Shown in pieces: positions 1-8,925 of a stretch of 64,000 bases of DNA. The notes below the pieces were generated by a model. That model searched no databases. It was not told the origin of the DNA and saw only the letters and a list, made by a program, of their open reading frames with translations. Made by a program: the position numbers and the translations under genes. Source of the stretch: Rosistilla carotiformis (GTDB lineage: Bacteria; Planctomycetota; Planctomycetia; Pirellulales; Pirellulaceae). The stretch is taken from the NCBI RefSeq assembly GCF_007753095.1, contig NZ_CP036348.1, forward strand, positions 3,968,001-4,032,000, in the 5' to 3' direction. Numbering within the stretch: the first letter of the stretch is position 1; every line of letters starts with the position of its first letter.

Positions 1-138
1 CTTGCCACTGATGGTCGTTGTTGCATCCGCGGATCCGGGCGTACCGGTGGTTTGCAGCTGTGCCTGCAGGGCGGAACTGCTCGAAAGAAGTACTAAGAGC
101 AGTAGGGCCCTTAAGGATTCGCGTAATCGATGATTCAT
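1..138 (-). CDS. Sulfatase, N-terminal fragment cut by window edge
   Basis: A 46-codon open frame begins at the ATG whose first base is 138 and runs off the left edge. It opens with a basic MNHRLRES stretch, a Leu-rich hydrophobic core and a likely cleavage site near SSALQA, so it is a secreted protein. The mature start (TTGTPGSADATTTISGK) resembles the leader segment seen before the catalytic domain in many planctomycete arylsulfatases; that is family knowledge, since the catalytic C/S-x-P-x-R motif lies outside the window. It follows the DUF1254 run in the same direction after about 340 bases, so it may be cotranscribed with it. The family call rests on a short segment only. Confidence 0.5.
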   Translation of the reverse strand, partial: MNHRLRESLRALLLLVLLSSSSALQAQLQTTGTPGSADATTTISGK

Positions 139-478
139 GAATTTGAGTGACGTTGGGAGTTCGATGATTGAGAGGGATGTAGGAATACCGCTGCTGAACG
201 CTTGGGCCAACTCGTATGCTTAGGACAACGGAATTCAATCGCGAAGATCTAATTGATCGCTCCCTCCGAGAAGGCCGCGCTCGACGATTAGCCTGTTTAG
301 CACTTAGTTCTCGCTCGGACGTCAGATTTTGTCGAGCCATGGTCGCTGCGGTCCGTCCACGCTCCTGGCGCGATGCTTCTGTCACGGCGCGTCACCCGAG
401 GGACCAGGCTTGTGAGAGGCAAAAAAAAACGCGGATCGACTCGTGAGAGCCAATCCGCGAGGGTTCACAACAGTAGGC

Positions 479-2050
479 TTATTTAATCGCCTTCTCGAGT
501 TTCTCTTCCAGCTCCTCGATCAGGCCGCCTTCGCCGACCGGCTTGTTCACCAGCTCGACCTCTCCAGGCCGCCAGGTTTTCTCGATCCATGGTTCAAGTG
601 GGCCGTACATCCGAAGGATGCAGAACCAGCTTTTCCCGGGATTGGTGGCAAGCCAGTTGCCTTCCTTGCCCTCGGGGGCCTTCGGCGCGAAATAGACGTC
701 GTAAGAGCCGTCCTCATTCTTCTCGATTCCCTTGTCCAGGCTGCCGACGGTGGGGAACAGCTGGCTGGTCTGCAGTTGGCAACGCGTCTGGGTGTCGTAG
801 AGGGTGACGGCCCAGAAGTTGTTGACTGGCACGTTCGGTGGCAGGTGCAGCTTGTAGGTCTTCGAACCATCAAATGGCTGTTCGTTTTGATCCAGGAATG
901 CCAATGCGTAGTCGGAGCCGGCTCCCACATGAGGCGTTGCCATAGCGGGAGTCACGCCGCCGGCGTTGTAGTAGAACAGCACCCGCGCATCGAGGCCCAT
1001 GATTCCGTCGGCTTCGAACGATGTGTTCTTGTTCGCGTAAGCCGTCACCCACTGGCTCTTCGTGTCGGGATAGAACTTCACTCCATCGATGCGAGGATCG
1101 TAGGTGATCGAGCGTCCTGCGGCATTGCCGAGCGTTGCCGCTTCGATGAGCAGCTTCTTCATCCGCTCATCGGGATTGAACGGCTTGCCTTTGACGATGC
1201 CGATCGCCGACATGTACCCACGCACTTCCGGGTTGACCGCATCGATCGGCTCCGCCTGGACGATGTTGTTCAAGATCTCGAAATACTCCAGGTTGCTCGG
1301 GAAGATCGTGCTGAACGTGCGACCCGACATGTTGACGAGTTCCGTCGGCGCTGGATTGGCGGCATCCTTCAACGGATAGACTTTGAGGCCCGTCTTGAAA
1401 TTCTCGACCGCCGCTTTGAGACCATTCTTCACCGAGCCCCGCAGGAACAGAAAGTTCCGGTTCGTCAGCGGCTTCAAGATGAAATATCCGTCGGGGATTT
1501 CCCCGGTGTAGCCTGGCGGAATCAGCAGGTATTTGCCTCCCTTCCCTTTGTCTGGACCTGTCACACCCATGTTGCCGACGAAGCGTTGCCAAGCATCGTC
1601 AAGGAATCCCAGCATGCCGGGTGGAATCTCGATGACGGTCGGGCCATCTTTCGCCAGATCGGTGGGAGCGTAGGCATACATCGTGGAGGTATTTGATGTG
1701 ATCACCGGCGTGCGGGAATCCATCATCTGTTCCCAGATGGCGATCTTGTTTGGGGCGTCGGCCCCCTGTTCCGCCATGCCGGCCAGGACGCTATAGATCG
1801 AGACCGCCCCAACATTGTCCAGGTAGACCCCGAGAGCGCGCGAGCGGGTCAGGTAGTCATAGACAAGGTCGTTGGTGTTGCCGATCGGCACGCCATCGAA
1901 ATATTTCAGTTCACCGGCGACCGTCTGGACTTTGTCCGGGATCGACGCCGCTTTTGTTTTCGCAGCTTCACGGGCAGGATCGTCTTGTCCGTAAGCTGTT
2001 CCCACGGCGAGCGTTGCGGTGAGCGTGAGGGTGATGATGTTGAGTTTCAT
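479..2050 (-). CDS. Secreted DUF1254/DUF1214 protein (paralogue 1)
   Basis: A 523-residue protein with a Sec signal peptide (MKLNIITLTLTATLAVGTAYGQ). The frame extends 81 codons further upstream, but the signal peptide fixes the start at 2050. The first half matches the DUF1254 type (TSNTSTMYAY, PPGMLGFLDDAWQRF, GPDKGKGGKYL) and the last 120 residues match DUF1214 (YKLHLPPNVPVNNFWAVTLYDTQTR, then the end segment GKSWFCILRMYGPLEPW). The biochemical role of this family is not established. It is highly similar over its whole length to the protein at 4808-6325, so the two arose by duplication. It is the last of four related genes in one orientation, 79 bases after the preceding one. No clear ribosome-binding site is visible. 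Confidence 0.9.
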   Translation of the reverse strand: MKLNIITLTLTATLAVGTAYGQDDPAREAAKTKAASIPDKVQTVAGELKYFDGVPIGNTNDLVYDYLTRSRALGVYLDNVGAVSIYSVLAGMAEQGADAPNKIAIWEQMMDSRTPVITSNTSTMYAYAPTDLAKDGPTVIEIPPGMLGFLDDAWQRFVGNMGVTGPDKGKGGKYLLIPPGYTGEIPDGYFILKPLTNRNFLFLRGSVKNGLKAAVENFKTGLKVYPLKDAANPAPTELVNMSGRTFSTIFPSNLEYFEILNNIVQAEPIDAVNPEVRGYMSAIGIVKGKPFNPDERMKKLLIEAATLGNAAGRSITYDPRIDGVKFYPDTKSQWVTAYANKNTSFEADGIMGLDARVLFYYNAGGVTPAMATPHVGAGSDYALAFLDQNEQPFDGSKTYKLHLPPNVPVNNFWAVTLYDTQTRCQLQTSQLFPTVGSLDKGIEKNEDGSYDVYFAPKAPEGKEGNWLATNPGKSWFCILRMYGPLEPWIEKTWRPGEVELVNKPVGEGGLIEELEEKLEKAIK

Positions 2051-2129
2051 GGAATCCAGTGTGTTAAGAGTCGTGAGAAGGTGACATGTAAAGGTCAAGC
2101 CGATTTCATTCTGTTGGAAACAAATGGAA

Positions 2130-3161
2130 TCACTTGTTTCGTTTGGTCGGCGGGCCCGGGAATGTCCAGCTGCCGTCGATGATCGCTTGGCTCGGTTCAT
2201 ACATGCGGACGGCGTAGTTCCAGCCTTCCATGATTGGAAGACAGTTCTCGGTCGTATCGGGATCTCCGCCGAAGCGGATGGTGTAGGAACCATCGCTGTT
2301 TGGCTTGGCGGTCAGGCTATTGAGACTGTAGGCGTTGTACTTGTTCTGTTGGAAGTAGCCCGCTTCGTTGTAGAGGCTGATCGACCAAAAGCCTTTGACC
2401 GGAACATCCTTGACAACGATTTCGTATTCACCGACCGGCAGGTTCGGTTGGACGTTGATGTACTGAGCCGCCTTGTCCGGCAGGCCTCCCCAAGCCGATG
2501 CGGTGCCGATCATGAAGTGAACCGGGTTGACTTCGGCTTTGGAACCAAATGTCTGGGTGTATCGTTTCAGCCCCTTGGCCAATTCAAGGATCGCGTCGAG
2601 AGTCGCCTTGTAGCTGGCTTTGTCGTAATTCGGCAGAACAAACGGTTCGTCCGATCCGGCATCGATCTGAATCTTGTCCTGCAGCTTGTGGGCGATCGCC
2701 AGATCGGAAGGATCTTCCGGGTTCGCAAGGGTACGAATCACCACGCCGACGTAAGGAGTTTGAAACTTCTCCAACGTCAATTCGTGTGAGCCGCCGCCGT
2801 AATAGACATCGTTCACATATCCGTCATTGTTGATAACCATCAACGACATGTAACGCTTGCCGCTATCTGGAAGCGTTACCGTCGCACCTTTGGAAATGTT
2901 GATCACGCCGATACTGTAAAGCGTGTCGCGGTTCATTCGAATCACATTTTGCTTGTCGATTGGCGTCGGCGTCCGGTTGCTGTGAACCTGGTTGATGCCC
3001 GACATCTTGAGGATTCCTTCGAACTCAAAGTCGGTCTGCGCTTTGTTAAAATTATCGACATTGACAACGATTGATGCGGCAGCATCGGATTGCGCGTTGG
3101 CGGTCGCCGCGGTGAGCGCTCCGGTAAGTGTTAATGTGATGGCGAGGATGTTTGTCTTCAT
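2130..3161 (-). CDS. Secreted DUF1254/DUF1214 protein, short form (paralogue 2)
   Basis: A 343-residue protein with signal peptide MKTNILAITLTLTGALTAATANAQ; I take the ATG at 3161 rather than the in-frame ATG 11 codons upstream because the signal peptide begins there. It is about 150 residues shorter than its neighbours. It keeps an N-terminal segment with VIRMNRDTLYS, corresponding to the region where the longer copies read NTSTLYA, and a C-terminal DUF1214-like part (VPVKGFWSISLYNEAGYF, and CLPIMEGWNYAVRMYEPSQ near the end), but lacks much of the middle. It sits 99 bases after paralogue 3 and 79 bases before paralogue 1, so the four probably form one transcription unit. Catalytic activity is unknown for the family. 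Confidence 0.88.
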   Translation of the reverse strand: MKTNILAITLTLTGALTAATANAQSDAAASIVVNVDNFNKAQTDFEFEGILKMSGINQVHSNRTPTPIDKQNVIRMNRDTLYSIGVINISKGATVTLPDSGKRYMSLMVINNDGYVNDVYYGGGSHELTLEKFQTPYVGVVIRTLANPEDPSDLAIAHKLQDKIQIDAGSDEPFVLPNYDKASYKATLDAILELAKGLKRYTQTFGSKAEVNPVHFMIGTASAWGGLPDKAAQYINVQPNLPVGEYEIVVKDVPVKGFWSISLYNEAGYFQQNKYNAYSLNSLTAKPNSDGSYTIRFGGDPDTTENCLPIMEGWNYAVRMYEPSQAIIDGSWTFPGPPTKRNK

Positions 3162-3260
3162 GGTCACTGGATGGAATGAAGGTTGCATTGTCATGGGTTG
3201 CTTAAGTGAGCGGGTTGGACTGGAAATGTCCGGCCCGCCTGGATCAGAATCAAAAGGCGA

Positions 3261-4703
3261 TCACTTCGCCTTCACGATGCCTGGTGGCTTCCAACTGCCT
3301 TTGCCGGGCGGAAGGACCGACGGTGCTTCGGTCGTTGGCCAGTAGAGCCGCATCACCAAATAGACTGTGTCATTTGGTGCCGGTAACCAGTTGGCTTCCA
3401 GATCGCCGCCGGGATTGTCTTTCTGAATGTACAGGGTGAGAGATCCATCGTCCCCCTTCTTCATGTTCGGAATCATCGGTGAATTGATCAGGTAGCGGTT
3501 GATCGGGTTCTCGATCAGATACTGGGACTTGCCGTCGTACATCGTCACCGACCAAAACGCATTCACCGGCGGGTACTGCCCCGCAGGGAAGGTGATCGTG
3601 TAGTTGTTTTTGCTGCAGTCGAGCGTCTCGCCATTGCCATCCACGCGAGTCAGCGGGTAAACGGCCTCCGCGGCGCTGTTGCCATAAAGTCCGGCTTTTG
3701 CGGTCCCTGAACGCATCAACCAGTCGCCGTTGTAGTGAGCTTCGTCACCCGGTAGCGATCCGATCTGCCAACCATTGACGTTGGTCATACCGGAAGCCAG
3801 GTAGGTGCTGATTTTTTCGTCCCCCGCCTTCATCCCATCGATGATCGCTTTTTTGTGCTCCGGCGAAAGTTCTTTCATCTCGAATGTTTTGTTTGGGCCG
3901 ATGCCGATCGTCGCCAGCTTGGTGCGGATCTCCTTGTCCATCTCCGTCTCGGGAACATATTGAAGCGCCGCATCCAGATAGCTCCAGAAGTTCTCCTTGA
4001 TACCGGCGGTTGTCGCCGGAATGAAGTCGATCGCCGGGGCGGCCTCAGGTGCGGGCTGGCTGAGGAAGGCGGAAAGCGGCTCCACCTTGTAACCATCCTG
4101 GACCTTGATCACGTTTGGCATGTCTGCGGGATCGAACAACTGGGTCCGATACGCGACGAGCGAAAACGGTGTGGTGGATGTGAAGACTTCGTTGATACCT
4201 TCGGGCTTTTCGCCTTTCCAATCGGGACCGACGACCATGTAGCTGCCGGCATCGTTGCCGGTGGCACGGCTGCCAATGTAGCCGTAGTTGTAGGTATTTC
4301 CGTCGCACATCATGACGGCGTAATAGCGTTCCTTCTCGACAGCCGGGACTGTCAGCACGATCGGCTCGGCTCGCAGGTCGAGCCATGTGAAGGAATAGGG
4401 CGTGTCGCTGTTGGGGGTGATAACCGCGGTGTCCTTGTAGGTGTAAACACGCGGCTCATTCTTCAACTGGTTGAACGGGGCCTTGAACTGGCTGCCCCCT
4501 TTGTCGACAGCGTATTCATACATCACGGCATAATTCATCACGATCGGCAGCCCGTAGATGAACCCTTCCTCGGCGAGCGCTTTCGTTTCCGTAGGAGAAG
4601 GAACCGTCGGCGCGTCAGCCGCGCCGACGTCGTGTCGGCCACTTGCGATGAATGTGACCGCGACGGCTGTGACAGCCGCGTAGGCGATCGAATAGGTTTT
4701 CAT
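3261..4703 (-). CDS. Secreted DUF1254/DUF1214 protein (paralogue 3)
   Basis: A 480-residue protein with an N-terminal hydrophobic leader (MKTYSIAYAAVTAVAVTFIASG). The DUF1254 part carries EEGFIYGLPIVMNYAVMYEY and VITPNSDTPYSFTWLDLRAE, a closer match to the classical family than the neighbouring copies. The C-terminal DUF1214 part shows YPPVNAFWSVTMYDGKSQYL, NRYLINS and, close to the C-terminus, WLPAPNDTVYLVMRLYWP. It is clearly more diverged from paralogues 1 and 4 than those are from each other, so the cluster mixes an old and a recent duplication. It lies 104 bases after the gene at 4808-6325 and 99 before the short copy. No function can be assigned beyond a secreted family member. Confidence 0.9.
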   Translation of the reverse strand: MKTYSIAYAAVTAVAVTFIASGRHDVGAADAPTVPSPTETKALAEEGFIYGLPIVMNYAVMYEYAVDKGGSQFKAPFNQLKNEPRVYTYKDTAVITPNSDTPYSFTWLDLRAEPIVLTVPAVEKERYYAVMMCDGNTYNYGYIGSRATGNDAGSYMVVGPDWKGEKPEGINEVFTSTTPFSLVAYRTQLFDPADMPNVIKVQDGYKVEPLSAFLSQPAPEAAPAIDFIPATTAGIKENFWSYLDAALQYVPETEMDKEIRTKLATIGIGPNKTFEMKELSPEHKKAIIDGMKAGDEKISTYLASGMTNVNGWQIGSLPGDEAHYNGDWLMRSGTAKAGLYGNSAAEAVYPLTRVDGNGETLDCSKNNYTITFPAGQYPPVNAFWSVTMYDGKSQYLIENPINRYLINSPMIPNMKKGDDGSLTLYIQKDNPGGDLEANWLPAPNDTVYLVMRLYWPTTEAPSVLPPGKGSWKPPGIVKAK

Positions 4704-4807
4704 GGGATTCGCTATCGGGACTAAAGGGTGAAAAGACTGTATTTGATTCTCAATCGAGGGCGTTTGGCAACGCCGCGGTTTGCGTGTTCAAAAATCGAAT
4801 CGCCGAA

Positions 4808-6325
4808 CTATTCGACGAGCTCAATCTCTCCAGGCCGCCAGGTCTTTTCGATCCATGCTTCCAGGGGACCGTACATCCGCAGGATCGTAAACCAACTCTT
4901 GCCTGGGATGGTTTCGAGCCAATTGCTCTCCTTGCCTACAGGAGCTTTCGGACCGAAATAGACATCGTAGGAACCGTCTTCGTTTTTCTGGAAGCCTTCG
5001 CTCTGGCTGCCGACGGTCGGAAAGGTCTGGCTGGTTTGCAGCAGTGACCGCGTCTGCGTGTCGTAAATCGTGACCGCCCAGAAATTGTTGATTGGCACAC
5101 TGGGCGGCAGGTGAAGCTTGTACGTTTTCGCGCCGTCGAACGCATTTTTGTCGGCGTCCAAATATGCCAAGGCATAGTCGGATCCTGCTCCGGCGTGGCT
5201 GGTCGCCATGGCGGGCGTGACGCCGGTCGCGTTGAAGTAGAACAGCGGTCGTGCATCGAGCCCCATCGCGCCGTCCGCCTCGAACGACGTGTTCTTGTTG
5301 GCGTATGCCGATGTCCAGGCGCTGTTGGTGTCGGGGTAGATGAAGACACCGTCGATACGCGGTTGGTAGGTGATCGCACGCGCGGTGGCGTTGCCGAGCG
5401 TAGCAGCTTCGTTCAATAGCTTTTTCATCCGGTCATCGGGTTCAAAAGGTTTCCCCTTGACGATCCCGATCGCCGCCAGTTGGCCTCGCATCTCCGGTCC
5501 GATGGCATCGATCGGCTCGGCCTGGACCAATTCGTTGAGGTCTTCAAAGAAGCTGATGTCGCGAGAGACGATGGTGCTGTAACTGGTGCCGGAAAAGTTA
5601 ATGAACTCGGTGGCGGGAGGATCGTCCGCTTTGGCGAGTGGATAGATCCGCAGCTTCGACTTGATGTTCTCCACCGCAGGTTTCAAGCCCTTCGCGATCG
5701 AGCCGCGCAGAAACATCAGGTTGTTGTACGTGGGAAGCTTGACGATGAAAAAGCCCTCGGGCTCGGCGCCGCTGTAGTCCGGGGGAAGCAGCAAATATTT
5801 GCCCCCCTTGCCTCGGTCCGGACCGATCACGCCAAGGTTTTCGACGAAGCGAAACCAGGCGTCGTCCAGGAACCCCAACATGCCCGGCGGAAGCTCGACC
5901 ACCAACGGTCCGTCGGTCTTCAGATCGAGATAGGTGAGGGCGTATAGAGTCGAGGTGTTCCCCGTGAGGTAGAGCGACTCCGGTTTCAGCAGCTGCTCGG
6001 TAATCGTGACCTTGTTGGAAGCGTCCGCACCGATCCCTGCATTTCCTTTCCACATCGCATTTAACGACGCGGCACCCTGGTTGTTGAGGTAGACCTCGAC
6101 AGCCCGCATCCGGTCAAGATTGTCGTAAAGCTTATCAATGGTCGCGTTGTTGGGAACGCCGTCAAAAAACTCCAGATTGCCAATCGGCGTCTCGACAGCG
6201 TCGGGGATGCCAATCGCTCGCAGCGTTTCCTGAGAGACTTGAGCCAACGCGGAACCACTGCCGGCTAGGGCCATCGCGCCGAAGATGGCGCATGTCCGGA
6301 GCCCTTGATTAAAAGAAGATTTCAT
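4808..6325 (-). CDS. Secreted DUF1254/DUF1214 protein (paralogue 4), first of the run
   Basis: A 505-residue protein beginning MKSSFNQGLRTCAIFGAMALAGSG with cleavage likely after SALAQ. The DUF1254 half contains LTGNTSTLYAL, PPGMLGFLDDAWFRF and GPDRGKGGKYLLLPPDYSG; the DUF1214 half contains LHLPPSVPINNFWAVTIYD and the terminal GKSWFTILRMYGPLEAW. These blocks are nearly the same as in the gene at 479-2050, which points to a tandem duplication later separated by two other copies. It is the 5'-most gene of the minus-strand run, so the promoter should lie in the 868-base gap at 6326-7193, although I see no convincing -35/-10 pair there. Confidence 0.9.
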   Translation of the reverse strand: MKSSFNQGLRTCAIFGAMALAGSGSALAQVSQETLRAIGIPDAVETPIGNLEFFDGVPNNATIDKLYDNLDRMRAVEVYLNNQGAASLNAMWKGNAGIGADASNKVTITEQLLKPESLYLTGNTSTLYALTYLDLKTDGPLVVELPPGMLGFLDDAWFRFVENLGVIGPDRGKGGKYLLLPPDYSGAEPEGFFIVKLPTYNNLMFLRGSIAKGLKPAVENIKSKLRIYPLAKADDPPATEFINFSGTSYSTIVSRDISFFEDLNELVQAEPIDAIGPEMRGQLAAIGIVKGKPFEPDDRMKKLLNEAATLGNATARAITYQPRIDGVFIYPDTNSAWTSAYANKNTSFEADGAMGLDARPLFYFNATGVTPAMATSHAGAGSDYALAYLDADKNAFDGAKTYKLHLPPSVPINNFWAVTIYDTQTRSLLQTSQTFPTVGSQSEGFQKNEDGSYDVYFGPKAPVGKESNWLETIPGKSWFTILRMYGPLEAWIEKTWRPGEIELVE

Positions 6326-7193
6326 TGAAGTCGTATTCAGAGGATGACGGATTGAGATTTCGCCGCGGAATGATGCGGTTGCGTGTGAGGACCGCAGTTG
6401 GATTTGCCCGTTGGGAAAAGTGTGCCCACACCGAGTCTATGGAGACTGTGTCCTATGTTGGAAAGCGAGGCCTCAAAAATACTTACGATTTCCATCACAA
6501 AGCCCAACCATCCGAAGTGTCACGACGGATCCAAAAGCGATTAGGTCTCGGATTCTATAATTTCTGACTATCCATATCCAGCAAATTTGTTTTGCAAACC
6601 CGCCATTCGAACCACTCGTCCACTGCGCATCAGAAGTGAAACTCAACGAAACGCCAGCCCCATTCAGCATATCCTTGGCGCGTGCGGCACTGAAAATGGC
6701 AAGCTAGAAATCCACCAACCGTCGGAGCTGGGTGTGTCCACCTCGAACCACTACACAGTAAACCAAGGGATACGGGGCCTGCGAAACCAACGGTTGAATT
6801 CATTTAAACTTCACGTCGGCAGATGGGCAAACCACGCGATGGGAGTCATCGTTCCCCTACTCCGGTGTTCGCGCGCATTCCTTCCTTCTGTTGCGAGATC
6901 CATGTCACAACGCCGACGGAACGTTTGTTTTTGAAACGTTCGGAAACCGTCCGCAAAATGAAGGAGAGCGATTCTAAAAGAGGGACACTAGGCTATTGCC
7001 AAATCGGCCAATCCCGAGATTTGCGTGTTGGCAACCACAAGGTTATGAATATATTCAGGTGCACGACGACTCGCTGTGAATTTACGAAGTAGCCTCAATC
7101 AGGGCTTCCGGCATGCTCTCGGCTTTTTACGGACTGGCCGATCCATTCTGGATGCATCGGATAACTAACGGAAGTTAAAGGTATTGATCAAAA
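6326..7193. other. Long gap between divergent genes, no gene seen
   Basis: This 868-base stretch separates the minus-strand DUF1254 run from the plus-strand small secreted protein. Open frames in it (for example 6587-6934) have no ribosome-binding site, no signal peptide and an amino-acid mix typical of chance frames. It must hold the promoters of both flanking units, but I cannot point to one. No hairpin with a T-run and no repeat was noticed. Confidence 0.4.
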
Positions 7194-7481
7194 ATGAACG
7201 TGAATCGATTGTTCGCCTTCCTCTTCATCGTTTCGGCTTTTCAAGTGTCGCTGAACGCGGAATCACCAACCGGCTGGAGTCCCGTGATTCTGCCAACGGG
7301 AGCGTATCGCGCCCAAATCCAAGCGATGCCGATTCACGAACGCCCGGGGCGACCGTTTCACATCTATGGGAACACGATCCGATTGATTCACCAATCCAAT
7401 CGTTCGCAACCGCCGACTCGACCTTTACGGCAGATCGTTTTCGGAACTCCCGTTTGGATCGGACCGCCTGCCCTCCGTTAA
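7194..7481 (+). CDS. Small secreted protein of unknown function
   Basis: A 95-residue protein with a convincing signal peptide (MNVNRLFAFLFIVSAFQVSLNAE). The mature part is short, basic and rich in Pro and Arg, with the segment RPFHIYGNTIRLIHQSNR. Small secreted proteins with a YGNTxR-type segment are, to my recollection, common in Pirellulales, but I cannot name a family. An AAAGG sequence lies about ten bases before the ATG. The gene stands alone, convergent with the SDR at 7765-8784, with 283 bases between the stops. A weak inverted repeat (7492-7497 with 7517-7522) just past the stop could help termination. Confidence 0.5.
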   Translation: MNVNRLFAFLFIVSAFQVSLNAESPTGWSPVILPTGAYRAQIQAMPIHERPGRPFHIYGNTIRLIHQSNRSQPPTRPLRQIVFGTPVWIGPPALR

Positions 7482-7764
7482 ATCCCTCCCCCTCGCCAGC
7501 CAGCCTTTGATGTATTGGCGAGCGTGTAAAGCGAGGACGGTCTAAATTTGCGAGATGTTCTCGCGCAGGACGAGTGCTTAGTGCATGGAATGACGCGATG
7601 CACTCACAGCCCGATCGAGATAAGTCTTTCCAGGCCATCGCTTGGAATCGCCGCTGGTTGAACCAGCCGCCCGAGACGTTTCGGTTCGCGAATCGGATCG
7701 CAGAGCGTCGCCATTGTCTGGCCGACACAGGGCTGCACATTTGGATTCGGTAGAAACCAACAAC

Positions 7765-8784
7765 TTAAAACTGGTTGTTCATCGCCGCGGCTCGTTGCGT
7801 GAGTGTTGTAAGAACCGATGGAGACCAACTGGACTGGCTCGCGTGCCCCTTGGCAGAATCCCGGCCAATGCCTCCCATTTTGGGAAGAACCGACGCGGCC
7901 AACGCGAGTATTTCTTGCGTCAGTTCGGGGCAAAGGCTTTGCAGTGCGATCGTCATATTCCATGGGCTGTGGATGAAGACCTCACCAAGTCCTTGCTGGC
8001 ATGCGACCAGAATTTGAGAAGCTGCCGCTTCCGCATCCATCGACATCAACGGCAGTGAATCGCCAATGCTGAACCAAGCGTATTCTTCACGATGCTGGCC
8101 TTTGAAGTTCGCGTTCCGTGGACTCCCGGTTCGCATCAAGCCGGGACATGCGGTGGTAACAAAAATGTTCTCCTGTTTCAGTTCCGCCCGCATTCCATTA
8201 GAAAGCCCTACGAGTGCGAACTTGCTGGCAGCGTAAGGAAGCATATGCGGAACGGCTCGCTTGCCACCGAGTGAAGCGATGTTGACGATCCTTCCCCAGC
8301 CAGCGGCTCGCATGTGCGGGAGCACCGCCTTGGACGTGTGCAGCGCCCCCCAACAATTGGTGTTCATCGAGTCGGCGAAGTCATCGAACTCCATCGCTTC
8401 GAGGGGGCCCACCGTGATGATCCCGGCGACGTTGATCAGGACATCGACGCCTCCCAACCGATCGACCACTTGGTCGATAAAGCGAGTTACCTGTTCCGGC
8501 TTGCGGACATCGCACGCCACTGACATCACCTGGGCGCCGCGATCGCGCAATTGCTCAGCCGCAACGGCAAGATCCTCTTCACCTCGAGCGGTGATCGCGA
8601 TCCGAGCACCTTGGTCGGCCAGCTGTCGCGCGATGACCAGACCAAGCCCACGGGAACCGCCGGTGATAACGACCCGTTTGTCTTTCCAGTCGAAGATTCG
8701 CTTACGGCGAGCGACAGCTCGGGTGATTCTTAATCCCGTATATCCGAGGGCAGCGGAGAGCGCGAGTTTGGAAAAGGTATTCAT
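7765..8784 (-). CDS. Short-chain dehydrogenase/reductase with N-terminal hydrophobic segment
   Basis: A 339-residue SDR. I place the start at the ATG at 8784 (MNTFSKLALSAALGYTGL), because the 18 codons upstream look non-coding. After a hydrophobic N-terminus that may anchor it in the membrane comes the Rossmann motif TGGSRGLG (about residue 40), NVAG, the catalytic Ser in VNIASLGG and the YAASK motif. Together these are the classical SDR cofactor site and catalytic Ser-Tyr-Lys. The length exceeds a minimal SDR by about 80 residues, from the leader and a C-terminal extension. Substrate cannot be told. It lies 141 bases downstream of the TolC-like gene on the same strand and may be read with the export operon. 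Confidence 0.9.
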   Translation of the reverse strand: MNTFSKLALSAALGYTGLRITRAVARRKRIFDWKDKRVVITGGSRGLGLVIARQLADQGARIAITARGEEDLAVAAEQLRDRGAQVMSVACDVRKPEQVTRFIDQVVDRLGGVDVLINVAGIITVGPLEAMEFDDFADSMNTNCWGALHTSKAVLPHMRAAGWGRIVNIASLGGKRAVPHMLPYAASKFALVGLSNGMRAELKQENIFVTTACPGLMRTGSPRNANFKGQHREEYAWFSIGDSLPLMSMDAEAAASQILVACQQGLGEVFIHSPWNMTIALQSLCPELTQEILALAASVLPKMGGIGRDSAKGHASQSSWSPSVLTTLTQRAAAMNNQF

Positions 8785-8925
8785 CGAGTTCGTGTTGGGG
8801 ATGTGTGGTGTGAAGGGTTCACATCCACCACCGAGCAATCGACGTGCCGAACACAGAACTCACGCTAGTAACGCCGCAACGAGGATGCCGCAGTCAACGC
8901 ATCGGGCGTTAAAGCCGTGTGTCGG

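Noticed and set aside
443-1696. 417-codon plus-strand open frame
   Set aside because: Antisense to the DUF1254 gene with signal peptide; composition is that of a shadow frame.
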